DNA from: Halobacterium sp. KA-4
GTDB taxonomy: Archaea; Halobacteriota; Halobacteria; Halobacteriales; Halobacteriaceae
DNA length: 64,000 bases
Reading direction: 5' to 3'
Assembly: GCF_021028995.1 (NCBI RefSeq)
Contig: NZ_JAJJZG010000014.1
Span: 1-64,000, forward strand
Shown here: in pieces, positions 48,732-56,679 of the stretch
Layout: each line of letters opens with the position of its first letter
Position numbering within the stretch: position 1 is the stretch's first letter
Position numbers and translations under genes: made by a program
Notes under the pieces: model-generated
The model's input: only the letters and a program-made list of their open reading frames with translations
Database searches by the model: none
What the model was told of the DNA's origin: nothing

Positions 48732-48854
48732 CTACGCGTCGCTCCCGTTCGGTATACGATCAGCAGTGCCATCGGTGGAGGCAGTTCGTCGGCGCAGCCA
48801 ATAGCCGAGTAGCAGCACGAAACCAATCACGGCGAGGACCTTTTTTAGGGACAT
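48732..48854 (-). CDS. Very small single-span membrane protein
   Basis: A 40-residue product, MSLKKVLAVIGFVLLLGYWL, followed by a basic RRRTAS and a hydrophilic end. It has one membrane helix with a positive inside flank. It lies 105 bases upstream of the previous gene on the same strand. Coding status rests on its clean hydrophobic pattern only. Confidence 0.4.
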   Translation of the reverse strand: MSLKKVLAVIGFVLLLGYWLRRRTASTDGTADRIPNGSDA

Positions 48855-48953
48855 ATCGATTCAGAACTACCGTATTTCGAGTTATACGTGTTCTGTTTGA
48901 CGGTACGCCGAGGGTGTCATAGAACAGTTCACAGGGCGATTAATTCCATCACT

Positions 48954-48986
48954 GCTGGGATGAATCATCCGCTTAGTAGGGATGTG
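48954..48986 (+). repeat. Dispersed element, 3' end fragment
   Basis: GGGATGAATCATCCGCTTAGTAGGGATG retains only the last part of the element. Just before it, TCATAGAACAGTTCACAGGG resembles a stretch at 53788-53807. Confidence 0.5.
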
Positions 48987-49003
48987 AACTAACCAGGAGT
49001 CGT

Positions 49004-49174
49004 TCAAGCATTCGGAGATGAGGTGGTTTGCTGTGCCTGTTTCTTGCCACGGAAGTACATCCAAAATATCACTAGTAGCGTAATTGGGAATAGCACGATA
49101 GCGAGGAGTGCTATCGGCGGAAACAGCAAGAAGAGGGCAAACGTCTTCCAAGACACAATCGTGTCACGGGCCAT
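49004..49174 (-). CDS. Small membrane protein
   Basis: A 56-residue product from ATG 49174: MARDTIVSWKTFALFLLFPP, then IALLAIVLFPITLLVIFWMY, then a basic FRGKKQAQQ end. There are two closely spaced or one long hydrophobic segments. It is too short for usual gene calls, and coding status is inferred from composition. Confidence 0.45.
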   Translation of the reverse strand: MARDTIVSWKTFALFLLFPPIALLAIVLFPITLLVIFWMYFRGKKQAQQTTSSPNA

Positions 49175-49240
49175 TTGATTCGTTTTACACTCTCAACAGA
49201 TATATGGTTAGTGGGGCATCGGTTCTGTTCGTTGTGCCTC

Positions 49241-49319
49241 CTGTACTTACCGAAGCCACTCACCCATCGAAGTGAGTGCTCACCAGCTGATTCGAGGTGA
49301 AATGGCCTGTTAGTGTGGG
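49241..49319 (+). repeat. Dispersed element
   Basis: CTGTACTTACCGAAGCCACT to GGCCTGTTAGTGTGGGCTTA. A full-length copy. It is one of the few copies not on the strand of the adjacent genes. Confidence 0.75.
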
Positions 49320-49320
49320 C

Positions 49321-49554
49321 TTAGTTATCGCGTCGTTGTTCCTCGATTTCTTCTGCTTGGTTGCTTATTTTGGCGAGTTCACGGACTCGCTGGCTGTCCG
49401 ACCCACCGTGACCGATTCGGACGGACAAGTCCAGCGGGGACGGAACAAAGCGCCCCTCGGCTTCCTCCTCAACAGATTCTTCACCGGATTTCTCTTTGGA
49501 TTCCTCACCTCCGCTGAATAAGGAGAGGAACACTTCCCAAACACTGAGGGCCAT
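49321..49554 (-). CDS. Small charged protein with hydrophobic N-terminus
   Basis: A 77-residue product from ATG 49554: MALSVWEVFLSLFSGGEESK, then glutamate-rich, then SPLDLSVRIGHGGSDSQRV and a helical charged end (VRELAKISNQAEEIEEQRR). The family is unknown. The stop codon abuts the dispersed element. Confidence 0.45.
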   Translation of the reverse strand: MALSVWEVFLSLFSGGEESKEKSGEESVEEEAEGRFVPSPLDLSVRIGHGGSDSQRVRELAKISNQAEEIEEQRRDN

Positions 49555-49636
49555 ATACGACACCTATGAGTTGTTGGAGGATAAGTGTTGATGCGGTTTC
49601 ATTAGTAGGACCAATTAACCGGTGGCTCATCTAAAC

Positions 49637-50011
49637 CTATGAGCGGCAGAGATAATATTCAACGCCACCCACGAGCAAGATAATTGTGAGAAAGAACGGC
49701 CACACGCCGTAGTATAGCGGAGTGAACGACTCCATTGACGTAGAGAACGAGTCCCAGAAACAGTACCCCGTGAACAGGCCGGTCAGCAGGAGTGGACTAA
49801 GGAGTCGATTACGGACAGCAAGGTATGTGGGGAGCGCGCCCATCACCCAAAGGCCACCAATCCAGAACGACCACGTTGCGACGAAATTGAGCCGACTTAC
49901 GTACGGCCCCCCGGACAGATTCAATACGACCTCCCCATACCACAGGAGCAGCCCGAGATTCACGAATCCGACGACCACCGCCACCGCGATCTGACGACCT
50001 CGTTCAGTCAT
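49637..50011 (-). CDS. Four-helix membrane protein (paralog of 23998-24378)
   Basis: A 124-residue protein from ATG 50011, preceded by a GGAGGA purine run. The segments are IAVAVVVGFVNLGLLLWYGE, ATWSFWIGGLWVMGALPTYL, LLSPLLLTGLFTGYCFWD and YYGVWPFFLTIILLVGGVEYYL. The Trp and Phe positions and SMESFTPLYYGVWPFF match the 23998 protein throughout. The family is unknown and appears twice on this replicon. Confidence 0.65.
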   Translation of the reverse strand: MTERGRQIAVAVVVGFVNLGLLLWYGEVVLNLSGGPYVSRLNFVATWSFWIGGLWVMGALPTYLAVRNRLLSPLLLTGLFTGYCFWDSFSTSMESFTPLYYGVWPFFLTIILLVGGVEYYLCRS

Positions 50012-50120
50012 CCTCCTGCCGCCTTTGACATACTGTATCAAACCCGAGGAGGTGGTAAATGTCTTGTCTGTACTTAGCAATCCGTCCGCGGACAGTACTT
50101 GCTGGAGTCGTTTCTGCTGG

Positions 50121-50612
50121 TCAGCAGATGCACTCGTGGTGTTGGCCGACCAGGTGAACGACTTGCTGGTGAATGCGGTTTGCGAGCGCGAGCATCGTCG
50201 CGGCTCGCGCTCGTGTTGCCATCCCGTCCTGATAGTACGTCTGTGCGCGATTATCCGACCAGAGGTCATCTAGCCTGGCGGCGAGTTCTGGGCTGATGAA
50301 TCCGACGTCAGCGCTTCGGTTGATTGCCGTCGTGTGTGATTGTGGCGGGTTCGCTGGGTCCTGATGCCCCTCGTCGATCAACCAGAACAACAACGTCTTC
50401 TCGATGGACGTGAAGGCGGCTTCGATCGTCAGCGTGTAATATCCGTCCGCCATGAGCTGGTCAGCTCCGGAGAGTGATCGGCACGCTTTTCGTAACTGCA
50501 CGAAGCCAGCATCAGACACGTCAAGCCCTGCTTCCGGGTCTTGATTGCCGTGCCGAAATGCGGTTTCAGCCTCAGAGAGTTCTGACTCAACGTCGTCAAG
50601 CGTGAGTGGCAT
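50121..50612 (-). CDS. HEPN-like protein of a HEPN/MNT pair
   Basis: A 163-residue helical protein. It has a core helix GADQLMADGYYTLTIEAAFTSIEKTLLFWL and a later DDLWSDNRAQTYYQDGMATRARAATMLA. The RAQTYY segment stands where HEPN proteins have the catalytic or AMP-acceptor R-x4-6-H/Y motif. Its start overlaps the stop of the nucleotidyltransferase gene by one base. In HEPN/MNT systems the HEPN protein is an RNase toxin that the partner silences by nucleotidylation. Confidence 0.7.
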   Translation of the reverse strand: MPLTLDDVESELSEAETAFRHGNQDPEAGLDVSDAGFVQLRKACRSLSGADQLMADGYYTLTIEAAFTSIEKTLLFWLIDEGHQDPANPPQSHTTAINRSADVGFISPELAARLDDLWSDNRAQTYYQDGMATRARAATMLALANRIHQQVVHLVGQHHECIC

Positions 50613-51298
50613 CAGTCCGTCACCTCTCCGTCGTCTTGGTAGACTGCTGCCCGAACATCTGCTAACGTATCAGTTCGTTCTACGATAATGCCGTCGTCAA
50701 AAATCTCCCGGAGGTTGTCGCCACGGGAGGCGGCTGATTCGGGTGTTTCGACGAGGACCTCGAACTGGTAGCGGTCGCCGTCGAACGCTCGGGTTTCAAG
50801 GTCCCTGGCGAGTTTCGAGGTGAGCCGTCGTGCGTACGTCGCGTCGCCATCGACGAGTACGAGCAGGTCGATGTCGCTGCTCCGGTCGGCAGTCCCGCGT
50901 GCGACGCTCCCGAACAGCACTACACCGACGAGCTCGTCCACCTCCTCGGAGGCGTCGATGTCGTCGGATACCTCCTCCAGAAACGTCTGTACGGGTTTCC
51001 GGAACTCCTCTTGTGGGATTGTAAGGAGGGGATTGGATGCGGTGAGATGGTCTTGGTCGATTGCGATTTTCGCGGGCGTTTCCTCGGAGACAGTGATGGC
51101 GCCGAGTTGTTCGAGGAGATTGACTGACCGAGAGACCGACGAGATGTCGGCTCCAGTGATCGTCGCTAGCTCCTTTTGCGTGAATTCTTCGAACGGATTG
51201 TTCACGAGATGGTGGAGGATGTCTTGCATTGCCTGATACCGGAAGACCCGCTCTTCGGGGAGGGGGTAGTCCAGTAGCACACGCGCCCCATTTTGCAT
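50612..51298 (-). CDS. Winged-helix plus minimal nucleotidyltransferase antitoxin
   Basis: A 228-residue protein. The N-terminal winged helix covers ~20-80 (FTQKELATITGADISSVSRSVNLLEQL). The nucleotidyltransferase domain has GVVLFGSVARGTADRSSDIDLLVLVDGD with the GSxxRG and DxD motifs, and YQFEVLV as third strand. ATG 51298 is leaderless, 24-26 bp from a TATA-like GCATATACT. The fused DNA-binding domain should autoregulate the operon. The HEPN gene follows directly. Confidence 0.8.
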   Translation of the reverse strand: MQNGARVLLDYPLPEERVFRYQAMQDILHHLVNNPFEEFTQKELATITGADISSVSRSVNLLEQLGAITVSEETPAKIAIDQDHLTASNPLLTIPQEEFRKPVQTFLEEVSDDIDASEEVDELVGVVLFGSVARGTADRSSDIDLLVLVDGDATYARRLTSKLARDLETRAFDGDRYQFEVLVETPESAASRGDNLREIFDDGIIVERTDTLADVRAAVYQDDGEVTD

Positions 51299-51748
51299 AA
51301 TAGGAAACTACTTGCAGTATATGCAAAAGAGTTGTGGTTTGCTTGAGCGTCTGCTTCCCCGATTTGCCAACCTCCACTGTAATTTGTTCTCGAGGACAGG
51401 CCCGCTACGAATTTCGCTGTCGGGGCGATATCCCGGCTTCGTCACAGCGCATTACCGGTCCCCTTCGCGCCCGCTGACTGTTGCTGACCCAGAATCGCCT
51501 GACAACGGCGACTTCTGATGACCTTCGTGGTCTGCCTGTGTATGGGCTTCGTCATGCGATGTGACGAACACACCTAGACCGATGATCTACGAACACTGTC
51601 TGCTGACTCTGGTTCGTCGTTGGTGGTTGCTACTCTCTCTGGAGGTGCGCTTTGGACTGTTCGTTACAACCGAGACTGTTCCGAATCACCCGCAAAGTTT
51701 GTGAGCGAATATCCCGGTATAGGCCCTTGTATTATGGCTCTGAGCGGG
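51299..51748. other. Intergenic stretch without a convincing gene
   Basis: About 450 bases. The promoter of the HEPN/MNT operon lies at its left end (TATA near 51316-51324). A frame at 51312-51518 has no plausible protein character. Nothing else was recognised. Confidence 0.4.
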
Positions 51749-51917
51749 TTACAGTCCATAGACGTACGTATCAATGAGCCAGCTAACGACAAACAACGCT
51801 GAAACCAAGCCAGCAACGAAAATCGCACCACCAACAGTTCCGGTGTTTCTCCAACCGACAACAAGGCCGACACAGACGACGAATCCGGCAACGAGCAACC
51901 GCCAGTCCATAGACATT
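51749..51917 (-). pseudogene. Small two-helix membrane protein, start out of frame
   Basis: ATG 51917 reads MSMDWR and then leaves the frame. One base later the frame LLVAGFVVCVGLVVGW, then TVGGAIFVAGLVSALFVVSWL, runs to a stop at 51749. One extra G in a GGG run (near 51899-51901) would explain the break. Alternatively translation begins at the TTG at 51898, giving 49 residues. Confidence 0.4.
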
Positions 51918-51964
51918 AACCCACGAACTAGATGATAACTCTGTGTGCTAATCTATGTGGGTTA

Positions 51965-52141
51965 CTAGCTAACTTGACCGCCTGCACCGTCGCTATACGA
52001 TAAATAACGCCACGCCACGTACACTAGCACTGGAAGAAGCGCTAACAGAATACCACCCGCTGCTGTCCCTCCAATAAGGAACATGTATACGAATATACCT
52101 ACCGAACTACCGCCGACTGTGATTTCTGCAAGGTGACTCAT
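51965..52141 (-). CDS. Small membrane protein
   Basis: A 58-residue product from ATG 52141 (MSHLAEITVGGSSVGIFVYM, then FLIGGTAAGGILLALLPVLVYVAW). Two membrane helices with a glycine-rich turn and a hydrophilic end. No family is recognised. Confidence 0.5.
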   Translation of the reverse strand: MSHLAEITVGGSSVGIFVYMFLIGGTAAGGILLALLPVLVYVAWRYLSYSDGAGGQVS

Positions 52142-52190
52142 GGCAGAGTTCTTGGCCGTAACTGTTACCCGGAGAATCATAAATCTTCAC

Positions 52191-52272
52191 TGTACTTACC
52201 GAAGCCACGCACCACAGCAAGGCGAATTCTTCCCAGCGAATCCTGAGTGAAACAGCCGCTTAGTAGGGATGC
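52191..52272 (+). repeat. Dispersed element
   Basis: TGTACTTACCGAAGCCACGC to CAGCCGCTTAGTAGGGATGC, full length. The lipoprotein gene on the same strand starts 75 bp later. Confidence 0.75.
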
Positions 52273-52346
52273 GGATGTCTCAATCATTCTCTCCGGTTTC
52301 TCAAACTCACAAAAAATACTTATCGACAGTCATACAAATCTTGGAT

Positions 52347-52823
52347 GTGAATCGTCGTGCCCTCCTCGCATCGCTCAGTGCGATTGGTATGTCCGGCTTT
52401 GCCGGGTGTTCTGTCTTTCAAAGCGATGATATCCCCGCCGGGAGCCTCCAGTTCAAGAATCAAGACAACCTCCCACACGTGATTGGAATTTCAGTCGTAG
52501 ACATTGGCACTGATGCAGAGACGGACTCCGATGGCTACAGCGTCTCCGGCAACGTGACCGTACGGCCTCAACAACGAGAATTGACAGCCTCGTCGTCAGT
52601 CGCTCCCGGTGAGACACAGACCTTCAGAAACATTTTCACTGAATCCGTTTACTACTTGGTTGAGTTCACAATCGACGGCACCCTTCCCGAGACAGGCGGA
52701 CGAGTTCCATTCAATCCGTCTACCCGAGAGTACGACAACGTCTTAGAAGGAGTTGTATATGCAGCTGGAGAATTCTCGTGGAAGATCAGTACGACGGACA
52801 ATACTGGACGATTCAAACAATAG
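52347..52823 (+). CDS. Secreted lipoprotein of unknown function
   Basis: A 158-residue protein. The start is taken at GTG 52347 (reading MNRRALLASLSAIGMSGFAGC) because a TATA-like AATACTTATCG (near 52314-52324) lies about 27 bp before it. The twin-Arg and lipobox indicate Tat export and lipid anchoring. The mature part is a beta-rich domain (GSLQFKNQDNLPHVIGISVV, VYYLVEFTIDG) of unknown family. Dispersed elements lie on both sides. Confidence 0.65.
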   Translation: MNRRALLASLSAIGMSGFAGCSVFQSDDIPAGSLQFKNQDNLPHVIGISVVDIGTDAETDSDGYSVSGNVTVRPQQRELTASSSVAPGETQTFRNIFTESVYYLVEFTIDGTLPETGGRVPFNPSTREYDNVLEGVVYAAGEFSWKISTTDNTGRFKQ

Positions 52824-52859
52824 GGCAACGCGTCTGTAACAGACGATAGATGCATCCTC

Positions 52860-52944
52860 TGCACTTAACGAAATGCCGCACCACATCGGGAAAGGTTCTC
52901 CCCCACCTGGATTTGGCGTGGAACAACCGATAAGTGGAGATGCG
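52860..52944 (+). repeat. Dispersed element
   Basis: TGCACTTAACGAAATGCCGC to AACCGATAAGTGGAGATGCG. It begins 36 bases after the stop codon of the lipoprotein gene, on the same strand, and is more diverged than most copies. Confidence 0.7.
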
Positions 52945-52966
52945 TATTTCTCAAATCAGACTGCAC

Positions 52967-53260
52967 TCACTGGGCCCATATTATCTCTGGAGCCAATATG
53001 AGGAGAACAACGAGGACAACGAGGATACCAAGGCCAAGTATTCGCAGTACTCCTGCTGAACGTTGTCGGTTCGGCGGCAGAGATTCGGCTATCCCAGAGA
53101 ACCCAAACGCGAGACCCAAGAAGAGCATATTGTGAGGGCCGTTGAGGACAATCCCGAAATACACCCACCCGAGGAGGCAAACGAACGATAAGAGTGCGAA
53201 GATGAGACTCTTCGGTTGTCCGTCCGGCTCACGAAACAACACCCTGCGAAGTGCCTGCAC
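52967..53260 (-). CDS. Three-helix membrane protein
   Basis: A 97-residue protein. The segments are LIFALLSFVCLLGWVYFGIV, NMLFLGLAFGFSGIAESLP and GILVVLVVLLILAPEIIW, with an Arg-rich loop PPNRQRSAGVLR between the last two. Unknown family. Confidence 0.6.
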   Translation of the reverse strand: MQALRRVLFREPDGQPKSLIFALLSFVCLLGWVYFGIVLNGPHNMLFLGLAFGFSGIAESLPPNRQRSAGVLRILGLGILVVLVVLLILAPEIIWAQ

Positions 53261-53441
53261 ACGTACTAACCGAAGCTTGACCCAATAAAGCGTTCGGCTG
53301 TCCTTAGTGATTCGAGCATCAGTCTGTTACCGGATGAGGCTGCCAATAGAGCCAGAGAGTTCTATTAACAAGGCCAATAATAGGCGGTCTTTCCCCTAGC
53401 TATGTGGTGGTTTTCTATTGGAATTCGGGGTGTACTATGGC

Positions 53442-53723
53442 TTAGGTGTTGATGTCGATATAGTCAGATTCCCAGTTGCGACGCGCCGCAATTTCACGAC
53501 GCCCACGGCGAGTTAACGTGTAAGAATTCGTTCGCTGGTCTACTTCCCCTTTCTCTACGAGTCCCTTGTCAACGAGCGTATCGAGATTCGGATAGAGCCG
53601 GCCATGATGAATCTCGGACTCGTAGTACTCCTCTAACTCATCTTTGATCGCCAATCCGTGTGGCTCATCAAGTCCTGCAATCACATACAACAAATCACGC
53701 TGAAACCCCGTCAAATCGTACAT
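53442..53723 (-). CDS. PadR-family transcription regulator
   Basis: A 93-residue winged-helix protein from ATG 53723 (MYDLTGFQRDLLYVIAGLDE). It has PHGLAIKDELEEYYESEIHHGRLYPNLDTLVDKGLVEKGEVDQR and NSYTLTRRGRREIAAR, the PadR N-terminal domain without the C-terminal dimerisation part. Small PadR proteins of this size are frequent in haloarchaea. A TATA-like CTTTTAGCAG lies about 26 bp upstream (leaderless). Its targets are unknown. Confidence 0.8.
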   Translation of the reverse strand: MYDLTGFQRDLLYVIAGLDEPHGLAIKDELEEYYESEIHHGRLYPNLDTLVDKGLVEKGEVDQRTNSYTLTRRGRREIAARRNWESDYIDINT

Positions 53724-53831
53724 ACCTCTGTTATTGGGTAATACTGCTAAAAGCGTTCGCACAATCTGCCGGCTATCAGCGTCTCATAGAACGGCTCACA
53801 GGGTTGTCAATTTCAGGACGATCAAGGTGAA

Positions 53832-54014
53832 TTAGACAGGTGGAGAATCATTATCGGAAAGTTCCGTGAGAGTTTGGCGAATATCTGCCAATACCCCAAG
53901 AATCCGCACCAATAAGAGAACCACCAATCCAATAAATATCTCACCAGTCAGAACTATCAATACGAGAATCGCCGCAAGAATAACCAGTTCTTGCGGGGAG
54001 AGTTCGGTTAGCAT
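53832..54014 (-). CDS. Small membrane protein
   Basis: A 60-residue product from ATG 54014 (MLTELSPQELVILAAILVLI, then VLTGEIFIGLVVLLLVRILG). Two helices and a hydrophilic end (ADIRQTLTELSDND). A dispersed element on the same strand ends 32 bp upstream. Confidence 0.5.
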   Translation of the reverse strand: MLTELSPQELVILAAILVLIVLTGEIFIGLVVLLLVRILGVLADIRQTLTELSDNDSPPV

Positions 54015-54045
54015 TACGGGCAGAGAAACAGTCCCTTCATATAAC

Positions 54046-54135
54046 ACATTCGTACACCGACTGAGTGGCTGTTTCACTCCGAATCCGCTGGTAAGAACCA
54101 ACCCTGATAGATTGAGTTCCATCGCTAAGTACAGA
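54046..54135 (-). repeat. Dispersed element
   Basis: On the minus strand it starts CTGTACTTAGCGATGGAAC and ends near CAGCCACTCAGTCGGTGTACG. It lies between two same-strand genes (stop at 54165, next start at 54014). Confidence 0.7.
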
Positions 54136-54164
54136 GAAACAGTTTCTCTGTTACCGAAATCAAC

Positions 54165-54362
54165 TTAGCTGCCATATAGTAGGTGCGAGATAGATAGAAA
54201 CGCAAGGACCGCACCGGCGATAAACCCGACTAAGCCAAGATTGCCAGACCCCAGTGTCCCAAGGAGACTACCGGATACCGCACCGACGAGTGCGGAACCA
54301 ATAATGAGGAAGGCGCCCGTCTGCCATTCCTCAATAAATCCCACAACGTTCTGCTCAGCCAT
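54165..54362 (-). CDS. Small two-helix membrane protein
   Basis: A 65-residue product from ATG 54362 (MAEQNVVGFIEEWQTGAFLI). Glycine-rich segments IGSALVGAVSGSLLGTLGSG and LGLVGFIAGAVLAFLSISHL. Unknown family. Confidence 0.5.
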   Translation of the reverse strand: MAEQNVVGFIEEWQTGAFLIIGSALVGAVSGSLLGTLGSGNLGLVGFIAGAVLAFLSISHLLYGS

Positions 54363-54436
54363 ACTCAACTAGTCACTTCTCAACCACATTATTCCACCGG
54401 TAGATTCACGGACACATATATCGAGATACTCGGCTT

Positions 54437-54628
54437 TCAGCGGTCCAAGATGCGCTCTGCGATCAACCACGGAATGTCCAGTACGATACAAAGTATAATT
54501 ACTATCCCTAATTCAGCTAGAAATCCGTCTGCGATACGCTGTGCGATATATACGGCTAGTCCAGCAACAATAACTTTGGACACTCGGGCCGCGTCCCAAT
54601 CGAATAGCGCGGATCGAAGAGCAGACAT
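54437..54628 (-). CDS. Small membrane protein
   Basis: A 63-residue product (MSALRSALFDWDAARVSKVI, then VAGLAVYIAQRIADGFLAEL, then GIVIILCIVLDIPWLIAER). Two helices. A second ATG precedes at 54631. A dispersed element on the same strand ends 78 bp upstream. Confidence 0.5.
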   Translation of the reverse strand: MSALRSALFDWDAARVSKVIVAGLAVYIAQRIADGFLAELGIVIILCIVLDIPWLIAERILDR

Positions 54629-54705
54629 CACTCCAAAGATAGACCACTTTAATTATGAACTTATTGGTTAAGAGATACTATTGAAAGTCACACCAAGAAT
54701 CAGTT

Positions 54706-54792
54706 CACATCCCGACTGAGCGGCTGTTTCACGCCGAATTCGGCTGGCGAGCACCCATCTCGATGCGGTGAGAGGCTTCGGTAAGTACAGAG
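54706..54792 (-). repeat. Dispersed element
   Basis: On the minus strand it runs CTGTACTTACCGAAGCCTCT to AACAGCCGCTCAGTCGGGATG, full length and close to consensus. It lies 40 bp after the stop of the 54832 pseudogene. Confidence 0.75.
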
Positions 54793-54831
54793 GATACAAA
54801 GATCAGTTAGCACAGAGCGTATGCCAGACGA

Positions 54832-55103
54832 TTAAAGTGGAAGTACAATATCAAGGACGGTCAGAATCAGAATCAAACAAGCAGTGCCACTGATAAGAAG
54901 GAGTGCACCAGCAGAGACAGTGAACTCATCGGGATCAGTTCGGAGAGATTCATAGCCCGAGCCGAGAACCAGAGCACTCCCACTTACCGCAACGAGGATT
55001 GGAACAAGCCCTCGTCTCCGGTAGCGAATGAAGTCCCGGCGTTAAGGAGAAACGACAATCCCCATACAGCTAACGAACCTTGATACAAATATAATCGTTC
55101 CAT
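54832..55103 (-). pseudogene. Frameshifted small membrane protein gene
   Basis: ATG 55103 reads MERLYLYQGSLAVWGLSFLL, then NAGTSFATGDEG. The continuation LVPILVAVSGSALVLGSGYE, then SLRTDPDEFTVSAGALLLIS and GTACLILILTVLDIVLPL, is in another frame and ends at 54832. The shift lies near 55007-55013, in a GGG run. The repaired protein would be about 90 residues with three helices. Confidence 0.6.
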
Positions 55104-55163
55104 GGTTATCATCTCACATCAGTTTACTAGGAAGTTTGGATAACCCAAGAATTTCACTGTTTG

Positions 55164-55242
55164 GTATGCACGGCTACTGAGCGGCTGCTTCATACCAAAT
55201 CAGCTGGTGAGAACCCCCCTCGCTGTGGTGAGTAACTGCGGT
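55164..55242 (-). repeat. Dispersed element, start disturbed
   Basis: The right part matches (CATTTGGT-type centre, AGCAGCCGCTCAGTAGCCGTGC read on the minus strand). The usual start GTACTTACCGAAG is changed to CGCAGTTACTCACC. The ISH3 element is inserted about 20 bp away. Confidence 0.6.
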
Positions 55243-55263
55243 CAGAACAGACGAACCGATTAT

Positions 55264-56652
55264 CAGTACATCACAAAGCCGGTTAGTTAGAACGTCTGCT
55301 TGCTGATGGTGTGTTCAAGACCAAGCAAGCAGACAGTGAAATCCACGAAGACCAGCTCCTTAACTTTCTCGTCAACACGCTCAGCGATGAAATTGATCTT
55401 GACCTCGGCGCTACTGCTGAAATCGAAGCTGAGGACATCTACGAGGTCCTCGTCGGCGCATGCGCCGACGGGACATCGGTCTCTACGCTGTGCAACTCCA
55501 GTGAAGACTCCCCATCGGCGAACACGATTCTCTATCATCTACGGACGAAGTTCGAGCCGGAACGGCTCGAACGAGTCGCTAACACGCTTCTTCGACGAGA
55601 CATCGTTGAGCTGCTTCCCGAGCAGGTGGAGGTCTGCGCAGACCTCCACCTGCGACCCTACTACGGTGATGAAGACGACACAGACGCTCTCTACCACTCG
55701 GAAGCGAAGCGTGGAACCACCGCATTCCACGCCTACGCCACACTCTACGCGCGTGTGAAGAACAAACGCTACACGCTGGCGGTGCGCCGTCTCGAAGACG
55801 GCGACACCGCCAGCAGTGTCCTCGCTGAGTTCCTCGGTGTCCTCGACGGCCTTGACACCGACGTCAAGGCCGTCTATCTTGATCGCGGATTCTACGACAG
55901 CAAGTGTCTCACGCTGTTACAGACGCACAACTACGCCTATGTGGTTCCGATCATCCGGTGGGGTGAAGCGATTCAGCAGGAACTCTCGGAAGGATGGAGT
56001 CGCATTATTCAACACAACCTGACAGGGAAACTCGACGGTCACAGCTGGACCGTCGAGTTTCCCGTCTACATCGACTGTACATACCTGAATGGACGGTACG
56101 ACGAGAACGGCGTGGCGCGTCACGGCTACGCCGCTGACGCGCCGTTCATCGAGACACCACGCCAGGCTCGATACCACTACAGCAAACGCTTCGGTATCGA
56201 ATCGAGCTATCGGTTGTCCGAGCAAGCGATAGCGACGACAACGACACGAGACGCGACGGTGAGACTGCTGTACGTCGTAGTGAGTCTGCTGCTACAGAAT
56301 GTTTGGCGGTATCTCCACTATGAATACGTGGCGACGCCGCGCCGAGGCGGGCGTCGCCTGTGGTGGTGGCCGTACAAGGAGTTCGTGAATATGGTTCGAC
56401 GGGCTGCGTGGACGGCCCTCGCGGTGCGTCGGGCCGTCCCCGCGAACCGACCACCTGACGACCGATTCCACCGCTAACCACTGACCGGGACAGCCCCCGC
56501 ACTGAGTGGCGACGCTGTCGCGTCGGCGGCTGAGCGCCGCCGACAGCGACAGCTTCCCGTCGATCTGTGAGGAGATCGCGGTCGGTCACTGCACTCCGCA
56601 ACAGAAATCAGACCTCAGACTGACTCAACTGAGGACGCTTTGTGAGGTACTG
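55264..56652 (+). mobile_element. ISH3, complete, 1,389 bp, with 5-bp target duplication
   Basis: ATTAT lies at 55259-55263 and again at 56653-56657. Inside are terminal repeats CAGTACATCACAAAGC (55264-55279) and its complement with one mismatch, GCTTTGTGAGGTACTG (56637-56652). The 1,389-bp length equals that known for ISH3. A GC-rich hairpin (GTCGGCGG with CCGCCGAC) lies after the transposase gene near 56522-56544. The element appears intact and is inverted relative to the partial copy at 1-436. Confidence 0.95.
55311..56477 (+). CDS. ISH3-family transposase
   Basis: A 388-residue protein, the normal length for this family, from GTG 55311. It has an N-terminal DNA-binding half (NFLVNTLSDEIDLDLGATAE, TILYHLRTKFEPERLERVAN). 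The catalytic core includes VCADLHLRPYYGDEDDTDAL, VKAVYLDRGFYDSKCLTLLQ and a terminal YHYSKRFGIESSYRLSEQAIA, which place the Asp, Asp and Glu of a DDE transposase. No stop or frameshift is seen, so it should be active. Confidence 0.9.
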   Translation: MFKTKQADSEIHEDQLLNFLVNTLSDEIDLDLGATAEIEAEDIYEVLVGACADGTSVSTLCNSSEDSPSANTILYHLRTKFEPERLERVANTLLRRDIVELLPEQVEVCADLHLRPYYGDEDDTDALYHSEAKRGTTAFHAYATLYARVKNKRYTLAVRRLEDGDTASSVLAEFLGVLDGLDTDVKAVYLDRGFYDSKCLTLLQTHNYAYVVPIIRWGEAIQQELSEGWSRIIQHNLTGKLDGHSWTVEFPVYIDCTYLNGRYDENGVARHGYAADAPFIETPRQARYHYSKRFGIESSYRLSEQAIATTTTRDATVRLLYVVVSLLLQNVWRYLHYEYVATPRRGGRRLWWWPYKEFVNMVRRAAWTALAVRRAVPANRPPDDRFHR

Positions 56653-56679
56653 ATTATTGACTCTCCGCTGATCGGGGTA

